A stretch of 64,000 nucleotides of DNA from Paenimyroides aestuarii. GTDB lineage: Bacteria > Bacteroidota > Bacteroidia > Flavobacteriales > Flavobacteriaceae. Where the stretch lies: the NCBI RefSeq assembly GCF_024628805.1, contig NZ_CP102382.1:1550001-1614000 (forward strand). Direction: 5' to 3'. Positions 17,895-25,001 of the stretch are shown here, one piece after another. A program made the translations under genes and the position numbers. Position 1 is the stretch's first letter, and each line of letters starts with the position of its first letter. The notes beneath the pieces are model-generated. The model was not told the origin of the DNA. It saw only the letters and a program-made list of their open reading frames with translations, and ran no database searches.

Positions 17895-18287
17895 TTATAA
17901 AATAATTTCGGTAACTTCTCCGGTCTGGTTGTCAATAATTCTAATCACGGTGCCGGTACGCGTTTCATCAATAGAAATAATTAAATCACCAATTTCAAAT
18001 GTGCCCTCTTCTAAACTTCCTAAATCTTCGTTTTCTTCAAATAATCCGCGTGATAATTGCGATAAAATTTGCCGTTTTACAGTTTCTGAAAAGCTATCTA
18101 ATAAACTTGTTTTGTTTGAATTTTTATTGTCATCGAATTGGTTTTGGGCGTTGGCAGAAGCCAATAAGCCATTGTAATTAAGCGGATTTCCGCCAAAGTT
18201 GGGGTTTACGGGTGTGTAAACCAATTGCTGTGCGTTGCTAACAGCACAAACAATTAAAAGCAATATGGTTGGTACTAATTTTTTCAT
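17895..18287 (-). CDS. csgF: Curli assembly factor CsgF
   Basis: A 130-residue exported protein (signal ending VSNAQ). The conserved CsgF N-terminus is present: QLVYTPVNPNFGGNPLNYNG, the segment that in E. coli CsgF inserts into the CsgG pore and forms a second constriction. The C-terminal half (FEIGDLIISIDE, GTVIRIIDNQTGEVTEI) matches the family. Its place between csgE and csgG in a tight operon supports the assignment. Confidence 0.93.
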   Translation of the reverse strand: MKKLVPTILLLIVCAVSNAQQLVYTPVNPNFGGNPLNYNGLLASANAQNQFDDNKNSNKTSLLDSFSETVKRQILSQLSRGLFEENEDLGSLEEGTFEIGDLIISIDETRTGTVIRIIDNQTGEVTEIIL

Positions 18288-18299
18288 TTTTACTATATT

Positions 18300-19019
18300 T
18301 TAATAAGTGAATTCGTTTTTTAACTTGCCCCGATTGTTAGAATAAGCTACCAATCTTTTAAAAGTTGCAGCAACTTGTTCTTTTAGGTATTCTTCATCGG
18401 GATTGGTGAAAAATTCAATGATGAGGTCTTGATCCACTTTTACTTGCACAATACTAGATAAACCGCGGTAAGGCAATTCGGAAATATTGATGATAAAATC
18501 AAATTTTGTGGGATATTGCGTATAAGCGGCATAGAAAAAATCGTAGTAATCTCTACCAATTTTGGTTTTAGAGTCATCTACCACAATTCCTTGCACACCA
18601 ATCAGTGCGGTTTCTTTTATTGGGATTAGTTCTTTGGTGATAAACTGCACCGAATCTTTGGTAATTAAACGGTTTTCCACTTCATCTCTGATAAAAAGAA
18701 TAGCCGTTATTTTTTGTTTTGATGTTTGATTAATAGTTGTTGATGATAAGCTTTCAATTTGGTTGGGTTTTAAGGTAAACTTTCCTTTTTGTTGATTTAC
18801 AGATAAATTTTTGTTGGCATCGGTTTTCTTTATCAAAAGCAAATAATCCAATTCATAATGATAACTGCCGTTGTTTTGAACCGTTGGTCTAAATGTTAAA
18901 GTGTTTTCTGATTGCACCACATCTATTTTAGCCACAATTAAGCTGTCTCTGAATTCTTGTGCATAAGAAGCAGAAACAAAGCAGTAGATAAAAACTAAAA
19001 TAGGGTAGATTTTTTTCAT
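18300..19019 (-). CDS. csgE: CsgE-domain curli assembly protein with an N-terminal extra domain
   Basis: A 239-residue exported protein (signal ending ASYAQ). The C-terminal part (about 135-235) fits CsgE, the periplasmic cap of the CsgG channel: TKIGRDYYDFFYAAYT, FDFIINISELPYRGLSS and VQVKVDQDLIIEFF parallel the E. coli protein. E. coli CsgE is 129 residues; here about 110 residues precede it, forming a beta-rich segment (VQSENTLTFRPTVQNNGSYH, LDYLLLIKKTD) reminiscent of CsgH-like immunoglobulin folds. A CsgH-CsgE fusion is therefore possible but not certain. The ATG overlaps the stop of the preceding curlin-like gene by 4 nt. Confidence 0.87.
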   Translation of the reverse strand: MKKIYPILVFIYCFVSASYAQEFRDSLIVAKIDVVQSENTLTFRPTVQNNGSYHYELDYLLLIKKTDANKNLSVNQQKGKFTLKPNQIESLSSTTINQTSKQKITAILFIRDEVENRLITKDSVQFITKELIPIKETALIGVQGIVVDDSKTKIGRDYYDFFYAAYTQYPTKFDFIINISELPYRGLSSIVQVKVDQDLIIEFFTNPDEEYLKEQVAATFKRLVAYSNNRGKLKNEFTY

Positions 19020-19429
19020 TGGTAATTTCTTATAATGATACTTCGGTCGTTTCCTGAAACTTTCACCGACATGTTTTCCATAATGCTATTGTTGCCATAA
19101 ATTTCCATGTAATTGTTGGTGCCTTGCATTTGAATGTTCATGTTGGAAGGTTGTAGTTTTGATGTCTCGGTATAAAAAAGCAATTGTTGGTCGCCTGTTT
19201 GGTTTACCTGCATTTGCTGGGTTTCTAGTTGCGCAATATTGTTGTTGCCAATTTGGGTGATTTGTGTACCCACGGTTTGATACATACTGTTTAGCAGCAT
19301 ACTTTCGGTAAACATTTGCTGGTTTTGTATTTCTTTTATATCAGAAGAAATAGAGGATTGTTGGGTTTGCTGTGCACTTAATGTGATACATCCAAAAAGC
19401 GAAAAATATACAGCCAGTCTATTTTTCAT
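19016..19429 (-). CDS. Curlin-like minor subunit, possible nucleator (CsgB-like)
   Basis: A 137-residue exported protein (signal ending TLSAQ). It carries a few degenerate curlin motifs (TQIGNNNIAQLETQQ, VNQTGDQQ, IQMQGTNNYMEIYGNN) rather than a long regular array. By position and composition it may correspond to the minor subunit that templates fibre growth (CsgB in E. coli), but the similarity is to the repeat only. It is translationally coupled to csgE (ATGA overlap) and lies 124 nt after csgA. That gap holds an inverted repeat that could reduce read-through. Confidence 0.7.
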   Translation of the reverse strand: MKNRLAVYFSLFGCITLSAQQTQQSSISSDIKEIQNQQMFTESMLLNSMYQTVGTQITQIGNNNIAQLETQQMQVNQTGDQQLLFYTETSKLQPSNMNIQMQGTNNYMEIYGNNSIMENMSVKVSGNDRSIIIRNYQ

Positions 19430-19464
19430 ACGGATTGGTGTTAAGATTAATAGATTTTTAAACG

Positions 19465-19519
19465 AAAACTGCCCAATAATAAATTTTAAGTGAACTTGAA
19501 ATTGATTATGAGCAGTTTT
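19465..19519 (-). terminator. Possible attenuating hairpin between csgA and the rest of the operon
   Basis: AAAACTGC and GCAGTTTT (8-bp perfect arms at 19512-19519 and 19465-19472) enclose a 39-nt loop on the minus strand. The T-run after it is weak, so partial termination or mRNA stabilisation after csgA is more likely than a full stop. Confidence 0.4.
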
Positions 19520-19553
19520 TACAATTAAACAATATAAATTGTGATCAAATAGT

Positions 19554-20861
19554 TTAGTTGCTTTGTGTTATAGAAAGTGTGTTTCCAGAACCCATTTGTA
19601 TACCTTGGTGGAAGTGATCCATACCTGATTGCGAAATCGTAGCTGAATGAGAAGTACCCATTTGCATGCTAGAAGACATATTGCCATCGCCTGATTGCAT
19701 TAAATCAACCATGTTTCCATTACCAATTTGCATTGCCGAACCTTCGTTGTTGTTTCCAATTTGGTCAAATTCTGCATCGTTATTACTTCCAGTTTGTAAA
19801 GCCATTGCTTCGTTTGAATCGCCTTCTTGCATGATATCTGCCCAGTTGCTGTTTCCTGCTTGGGTAATTCCAGCGATGTTCATATCACCATCTTGGTAAG
19901 CTACTGCTTCGTTTGATGAACCCATAGACATAATGTCTGCTTCGTTTGCATCACCAAATTGATCCACATCTGCCATGTTGTTGCTTCCAAACATTTGTGT
20001 AATGGTTGCGCTGTTGTCGTCTCCATTTCGGTTTACATCAGCAGAGTTGTTATTTCCAAAAAACTGTGTGATTTCTGTGCTGTTGTCTCTACCAATGGTG
20101 TATTCTTTAGCAGAATTGTCGTTACCTACCTGACTTACAGAAACTTCATTGTCTCTACCTCTTTGATAAGTATCTGTCCAGTTATCGTTACCCACTTGTG
20201 CAACTTCTGCATCATTACTTATACCATTTTGGCGTACGCGGATGTAGTTATCATCACCATCTTGTGAAGTTTCAGAAGAGTTGTAACCATCGTTTACTTG
20301 TAAAACAGTTAAAGCATTACGGTCACCCGTTTGTTCAGCTGTTGAAGTGTTGAAGTCAGATACACGTGTGCCGGTAGATTGTGTGATACTAGCAGTGTTT
20401 GCATCACCATCTTGCGCCAAAGTAGATGCGTTTCCTTCGCCCCACTGAGTTAAAGTAGCACTGTTGTCATCTCCCTCTTGACTGATCCAAGAAGTGTTAC
20501 TTGTACCTGTTGAAGAAACCATTGCCGTGTTGTCGTCACCATCTTGTGCCAATTCACTTTCGTTGGTTGTACCATCTTGCATTACACTTGCAAAGTTGTA
20601 GTCACCAGATTGCTCAGCTTCGCTTTGGTTTCCGTTACCTGTTTGTGAAGTTGTAGCTTCGTTTCCTTCGCCTAACTGTGCTACAATAGAACCGTTTCCG
20701 TTTCCGTTTTGGGTTAATTCGTTAAAATTTGCACTACCTGTTTGAGTTGTAGTACCTGTATTTCCGCTTCCTGTTTGTGAAGAGTAATCTACATTTGTTT
20801 GCGCTGATGCTGCCGCTGTTACAAAGAAAGCTACTGCAGCACTTAGTACTAATTTTTTCAT
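19554..20861 (-). CDS. csgA: Major curlin subunit (CsgA-like), unusually long
   Basis: Amyloid fibre subunit of 435 residues, starting at the ATG at 20861 (upstream frame extension has no signal peptide). The signal MKKLVLSAAVAFFVTAAASA ends before QTNVDYS. The mature part is almost wholly 11-residue units of the form QxGxxN: I count about 36, equal to about 18 curlin repeats of 22 residues. E. coli CsgA has 151 residues and five repeats. Many units carry GDDN or GDxN, giving an acidic protein; the motif degenerates in two places (SDFNTSTA and VNDGYNSS) and near the C-terminus (HFHQG). First gene of the csg operon, with a clear promoter. Confidence 0.9.
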   Translation of the reverse strand: MKKLVLSAAVAFFVTAAASAQTNVDYSSQTGSGNTGTTTQTGSANFNELTQNGNGNGSIVAQLGEGNEATTSQTGNGNQSEAEQSGDYNFASVMQDGTTNESELAQDGDDNTAMVSSTGTSNTSWISQEGDDNSATLTQWGEGNASTLAQDGDANTASITQSTGTRVSDFNTSTAEQTGDRNALTVLQVNDGYNSSETSQDGDDNYIRVRQNGISNDAEVAQVGNDNWTDTYQRGRDNEVSVSQVGNDNSAKEYTIGRDNSTEITQFFGNNNSADVNRNGDDNSATITQMFGSNNMADVDQFGDANEADIMSMGSSNEAVAYQDGDMNIAGITQAGNSNWADIMQEGDSNEAMALQTGSNNDAEFDQIGNNNEGSAMQIGNGNMVDLMQSGDGNMSSSMQMGTSHSATISQSGMDHFHQGIQMGSGNTLSITQSN

Positions 20862-20888
20862 ATGATAAATAATTAAATGTTTGTATTT

Positions 20889-20919
20889 CAAAGTTATGGT
20901 CTTTGTAAAAGCCAATCAA
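20889..20919 (-). promoter_or_regulatory. Promoter of csgA
   Basis: On the minus strand TAACTTTG (20896-20889) fits TAnnTTTG and a TTG (20919-20917) lies 20 nt upstream. The start codon is 27 nt downstream of the box, giving a short leader. Confidence 0.65.
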
Positions 20920-21068
20920 TCGCTGGTTTCCGCCATATTTTTAAAATACTCAAAAACCATTAGAAGAAGGTATCGTAGCACAAACACGCAGGTACTAATT
21001 TATTGTTGTAGAACAAATTCTACATAAATTGACAGAAACGTACTACAAAGGTTTTTGGCGCAGCAGCG

Positions 21069-21225
21069 TAATTTTGTCATGTAAATAAAATCATAGAACA
21101 GCAGTTTGGGCAAATGCTGTTGTTCAAAAAAAGATATTTTACAAAAAAAATGTTAGGGAATTGAAAAAGAAGAATAATTATTGTTTGTAGTTATCGCGAG
21201 AAATCATTTTGGTTTCTCGCTTTTT
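21069..21225 (+). ncRNA. Candidate small RNA between csgA and the next gene
   Basis: No protein gene lies here. A perfect -7 box TAATTTTG (21069-21076) is followed by a hairpin (arms GAACAGCA at 21096-21103 and TGCTGTTGTTC ending at 21125) and by a strong terminator, GCGAGAAA (21196-21203) with TTTCTCGC (21213-21220) and a T-run. With no gene before this plus-strand terminator, a free RNA of about 140 nt, or an attenuated leader of the 21261 gene, is a fair reading. No good -33 element was found. Confidence 0.4.
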
Positions 21226-21260
21226 CTTTTAAAGAGATTTAAAATACATCATATTTCCAA

Positions 21261-21830
21261 ATGAAAAAGATTATTTTAGCACTAAACCTGTTGTGTTTTA
21301 GTTTAGGATTTTCTCAAATTACAAGCACGGTGGTTAACAAAGAAAATTTCGAAGCATCGGGCTTTCCGTTTTTGGGTACACGTGTTTTGCAGGTCGAAAA
21401 AATTGCTACACCAAAAGAAGAAAACTATTATGTGTTTTCTAAAAACGAACGCGGCAGTTTGCAAGACGAGTTGTACATACAGCAGTTTAAAAAGGTAAAT
21501 AACGAATGGAAAGTTGTTGCAGAAGACAAAGTTGCCGAACCTGGAATTGTTACATCGGTTTGGAATGCCCGCAAAGCTTTTTTCGATGCCGATAAAGACG
21601 GGCAAGCAGATGTGTTGTTTGTTTATTCTAAACATCCAAAAGAAAATATGGATGAACAGTTGAGCGTAGTTTTGCTGTTGATCTACAAAAATAAGTTCTA
21701 CCGAATGGAAAGTTCGGCAGAAAACAATTACGAACCTATGTTTGATACCTACGATTTTAATCCGGAAGATTTACCAGCAGCTGTTTTCAAAGAATTTAAA
21801 GATTATTGGAACAATTTAGATAAAAATTAA
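21261..21830 (+). CDS. Exported protein of unknown function
   Basis: A 189-residue protein with an N-terminal signal (MKKIILALNLLCFSLGFSQ). The mature part contains FFDADKDGQADVLFVYSK, a calcium-binding-like or FG-GAP-type acidic loop, and otherwise no motif I recognise. It may be periplasmic or surface exposed. It starts 35 nt after the terminator-like hairpin described above, so its expression may be controlled by read-through of that hairpin. Confidence 0.65.
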   Translation: MKKIILALNLLCFSLGFSQITSTVVNKENFEASGFPFLGTRVLQVEKIATPKEENYYVFSKNERGSLQDELYIQQFKKVNNEWKVVAEDKVAEPGIVTSVWNARKAFFDADKDGQADVLFVYSKHPKENMDEQLSVVLLLIYKNKFYRMESSAENNYEPMFDTYDFNPEDLPAAVFKEFKDYWNNLDKN

Positions 21831-21879
21831 TTGCAAAAAGTAATTATAATAAGGTGCTATCCATTATCAATTAAATCGT

Positions 21880-22392
21880 TCAATGGTGCATCTTAAGTTG
21901 GTGAAAAACCGCTTTTAAATAATTTTTATGCGTTTGGCTAAAAGGTAAAGTAGCATCGTTTATGAGCTCTTTTAATGAAAGTTGGTTTACTTTTTCTTTG
22001 TCTGCAGGTTCAATAACAGCATCGGGATAATTTTCGTGCAATAATTTGTCTAATTGCTGTAAAGCTTTGGTATGAATTCGGTTGTTGTTATTGAATTCAA
22101 AAAGCAGTGTGCTGTATAGATAGTCATAATCTATAAATTCTTGTTGAATATTTTGCAGATTTAAAGGAACCAAAATTTCATCATCATCAAATGTTTGTCG
22201 GGTAGCCACATTCACATTCTTGATATTAGAAAGTTTGGATTGGTGCTTGTTATGCAATTCTTTTAAAGCCGCATGAAACTGTTGCTTGGTAAATTCTTTG
22301 TTCTTTAATTTTTGTTTGTATTGCCGAACCAATTCCCCAAATCCCAATTGAATCAGGTCTTTTTCTATTGCGCTTTTAAAAAACCAAAACAT
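21880..22392 (-). CDS. Unknown cytoplasmic protein
   Basis: A 170-residue, charged, mostly helical protein (KQKLKNKEFTKQQFHAALKE and similar) without signal peptide or membrane segment. I do not recognise a family. It lies 32 nt downstream of the MlaF-type ATPase gene on the same strand, so it may be transcribed with that transporter, but nothing in the sequence links it to lipid transport. Confidence 0.55.
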   Translation of the reverse strand: MFWFFKSAIEKDLIQLGFGELVRQYKQKLKNKEFTKQQFHAALKELHNKHQSKLSNIKNVNVATRQTFDDDEILVPLNLQNIQQEFIDYDYLYSTLLFEFNNNNRIHTKALQQLDKLLHENYPDAVIEPADKEKVNQLSLKELINDATLPFSQTHKNYLKAVFHQLKMHH

Positions 22393-22424
22393 GGTGTATC
22401 ATTTTTAAATCAAACAAAAAAAGG

Positions 22425-23189
22425 TTATTTTTTACCTGTATGAAATTTACGAATTTCTTTTAATAATTCAGATGAATAAACAAAATCAACGATGTCTTCA
22501 TTATCGGTTTTCATGATTTCGGTACTGTTTCCTTCCCAAACTAATTTTCCATCCTTCAAAAAACAAATATGTTCCCCAATTTGCAGAACCGAGTTCATAT
22601 CGTGGGTATTAATAACGGTTGTAATATTGTATTCGTGGGTAATTTCCTGAATTAATTCATCAATAACAATCGATGTTTTTGGGTCTAAACCTGAGTTTGG
22701 TTCATCGCAAAACAGATATTTAGGATTGTTTACAATGGCACGAGCAATGGCAACACGTTTTTGCATACCACCCGAAATTTCCGAAGGCATTTTTGTGTTG
22801 GCATCAATCAGTTTCACGCGATCAATTACTTCCTGCACACGGTCGCGAATTTCTGCATTGGTTTTGTTGGTAAACATTTTTAGCGGAAAACCAATATTTT
22901 CTTCCACAGTCATAGAATCAAACAAAGCACTACCTTGAAAAACCATTCCCATCTCGGTTCTCAATGTGCGTTTTTCGTTCGGATCTAAGGTAGAAAAATC
23001 TCTACCATCAAACAAAATAGTTCCGCTATCTGGCAAATGCACACCCAATAATGTTTTTAGCATCACCGTTTTTCCCGACCCTGATTGTCCAATAATCAAA
23101 TTGGTTTTTCCGGGTTCGTAGGTAGTGGTAATTCCTTTTAAAACCTCTTTTTCGTCGAACGATTTTTTTAAGTTTTTTACTTCAATCAT
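22425..23189 (-). CDS. mlaF: ABC transporter ATPase, MlaF type
   Basis: A 254-residue ABC ATPase: Walker A GQSGSGKT, signature SGGMQKRVAIARAI, Walker B YLFCDEPNSGLDP and an H-loop NTHDM. The SGGMQKR signature and the partner gene (MlaE-type permease, 1-nt overlap) mark it as the MlaF subunit of a phospholipid/sterol-type transporter in the inner membrane. This machinery maintains outer-membrane lipid asymmetry in other Gram-negative bacteria. The MlaD-type substrate-binding partner is not in this window. Confidence 0.9.
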   Translation of the reverse strand: MIEVKNLKKSFDEKEVLKGITTTYEPGKTNLIIGQSGSGKTVMLKTLLGVHLPDSGTILFDGRDFSTLDPNEKRTLRTEMGMVFQGSALFDSMTVEENIGFPLKMFTNKTNAEIRDRVQEVIDRVKLIDANTKMPSEISGGMQKRVAIARAIVNNPKYLFCDEPNSGLDPKTSIVIDELIQEITHEYNITTVINTHDMNSVLQIGEHICFLKDGKLVWEGNSTEIMKTDNEDIVDFVYSSELLKEIRKFHTGKK

Positions 23190-23929
23190 TAGGTTAATAA
23201 CATTTGGGTTAACACATAGTTACAAATAATAATGGCAATCGATGTCCACACGAATGCTTTGGTTGAGGCTTTTCCCACTTCCAAGGCGCCGCCTTCCATG
23301 TAGTATCCGTAAAAAGAAGGAACTGTTGCCAAAATAAAACCAAATACGGCTGTTTTAATAAAGGCATATACAATGTGAAAAGGTATAAAATCGTCTTGCA
23401 AACCTTTTATAAATTCTTCTGGAGCTAAATATCCGCCTAAAGACCCCGCAACATATCCGCCCAAAATACCAATAAACATACTTAAAGCAATCACAAAAGG
23501 GTAGGTGATAGAAGCAATTAATTTAGGAAAAACCAAGTAGTTTAAAGGATTAATTCCCATTACTTCCAAGGCATCTATTTGCTCGGTAACACGCATGGTT
23601 CCGATACTCGATGTGATATAAGAACCCATACGTCCGGCCATGATAATGGAGATAAACGTGGGCGAGAACTCTAAAATAATAGATTGTCTTGCTGTAAATC
23701 CTATTAAATATTTAGGGATGATTGGGTTGTTTAAGTTTAATGCGGTTTGTATGGTAACAACTGCGCCAATAAAGAATGACAAAAAAGCTACAATACCCAA
23801 TGAGCCTATGATGAGCTCATCGATCTCTTTAAAGATCAAGTTTTTCATAAGACGCCATTTGGTTGGTCGTCGAAAGATTTCGCCCAACATAATGAAGTAC
23901 TTACCAATGTTGCTTAACATTTTAATCAT
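23189..23929 (-). CDS. mlaE: ABC transporter permease, MlaE type
   Basis: A 246-residue membrane protein with the MlaE family landmarks: AFLSFFIGAVVTIQTALNLN, MAGRMGSYITSSIGTMRVTE and EQIDALEVMGINPLNYLVFP. About five to six membrane segments are evident. It is the first gene of an mlaE-mlaF pair that overlaps by 1 nt. A divergent or upstream promoter was not identified in the 68 bp before the duplicated segment at 23998. Confidence 0.92.
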   Translation of the reverse strand: MIKMLSNIGKYFIMLGEIFRRPTKWRLMKNLIFKEIDELIIGSLGIVAFLSFFIGAVVTIQTALNLNNPIIPKYLIGFTARQSIILEFSPTFISIIMAGRMGSYITSSIGTMRVTEQIDALEVMGINPLNYLVFPKLIASITYPFVIALSMFIGILGGYVAGSLGGYLAPEEFIKGLQDDFIPFHIVYAFIKTAVFGFILATVPSFYGYYMEGGALEVGKASTKAFVWTSIAIIICNYVLTQMLLT

Positions 23930-23997
23930 AACACATTTTTAATCTGCTAAATTACTAAAATAAACTTTTAATCTTACACTTGTTAATGGAATTTAAG

Positions 23998-24559
23998 AGA
24001 TTTAAAAACAGTGATAAAATTATAAATCAAGAAAAGGAAAACCATCACGTTTTCCTTTTTTTTATCTGATTATCCAAACATTTTTTCTTTCATCTTTTTC
24101 CAGCGGTAGTTTCGTATAAATTGGGCTTGTTCTTTTGTAACCAATAAAGGAGTTTTATTGTTTTTGGCTTTAAAAAATCCTTTTAAATAATCTATAAAAA
24201 GCAATGGTTTTTGTTTGCGCAAAGCCAGTTTTAAGCCTGCAATCGCCGTAATCCAAAAACCGTATCCCAATCTGTAAAAAGCTTCGCCTTGTTTGTATCG
24301 TGCCGATTGATCGTAAATGGCACCAGTTGGTTTTAAATGTTTTACTTTTAAATCTTCTAAAGTAACAATCTGCCAATTGTAAAAACGGCACAGCAATTCA
24401 TCAACCGTATCCCAACCCATCGCAGGTCGCAAACCGCCAATTTCTGCAAAACAAGCTTTGCGGTAGGCTTTAAACGCTCCGCGGATATGGTCTTTATCGG
24501 TTAAACTTTCTAAAACCCATTCGTTGTTTTTTTCGATATAGGCAAAACCGCCCACCATT
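23998..24559. repeat. 562-bp duplication, copy A
   Basis: This segment matches 29535-30096 base for base without gaps (constant offset of 5537) and with only about a dozen mismatches. It contains the last codons of the 29122 gene, its terminator hairpin (24034-24063 here) and the 3' half of the GT2 glycosyltransferase gene. At 24559 the match ends abruptly where IS30-transposase sequence begins. Copy B carries the intact glycosyltransferase, so copy A is the derived one. Confidence 0.95.
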
Positions 24560-24837
24560 TGCTCTGGACTGAAATATTGTGCTAAATACTGTTTTACATT
24601 GCTTATAACCTCTGGAGTGAATGTAAGTTTTTTAGGCTTGATTTGATGCCTTTTTTGGGCTTTTCGATGTGCTAAACTGGCTTTATAGATGCCGTTTCTG
24701 CCATCAGAATTTCTCTTGATTTCTCTGGAAACAACCGATTTGTCTTTCCCGATATAGTCGGCAATTTCAATAATTCGTTTACCTAAGCTGTGGTAAGTTT
24801 CAATTTTGTATCTTTGTTCAAGCGTTAAATGTCCCAT
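24070..24837 (-). pseudogene. In-frame chimera: IS30 transposase N-terminus fused to a glycosyltransferase C-terminus
   Basis: The frame encodes 255 residues from the ATG at 24837. Residues 1 to about 93 are the N-terminal DNA-binding part of an IS30-family transposase (MGHLTLEQRYKIETYHSLG, IGKDKSVVSREIKRN, and the SPEQ motif). From MVGGFAYIEK on, the sequence is the last 162 or so residues of the GT2 protein encoded at 29607-30458, with very few substitutions. The transposase lacks its DDE catalytic core and the glycosyltransferase part lacks its nucleotide-sugar-binding N-terminus, so neither activity should remain. The frame is nevertheless fully open. I class it as a pseudogene; expression of a chimeric protein cannot be excluded. 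Confidence 0.88.
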
Positions 24838-24883
24838 CTTTATTTTGTAGTGTCGAAACCACAAAGTAAGGTATTTTTTCGCC

Positions 24884-24931
24884 AACAGGGGGAACATTTT
24901 AGCCCCGCGGGGCTAAAATGTTCCCCCTGTT
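24884..24931. repeat. 48-bp perfect palindrome at the IS30 remnant end
   Basis: Two 24-nt arms centred between 24907 and 24908 are perfectly complementary (core AGCCCCGCGGGGCT, outer AACAGGGGGAACATTTT). It lies 47 bp upstream of the transposase-fragment start, where an IS30 left end would be expected. A T-run follows on the plus strand, so it would also act as a strong terminator hairpin. Confidence 0.85.
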
Positions 24932-25001
24932 TTTTTTATGATGTTGCATTTATTAGTTGAATCTAAGTTTATTTATATATTTAGATGATTAAATTTTTTT
25001 A

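Noticed and set aside
19666..20267. Plus-strand open frames across csgA
   Set aside because: Antisense shadows of the curlin repeats; periodic composition, no start signals, and the csgA frame explains the region.
20862..20915. Longer start for csgA
   Set aside because: The added residues precede a perfect signal peptide and cover the promoter.
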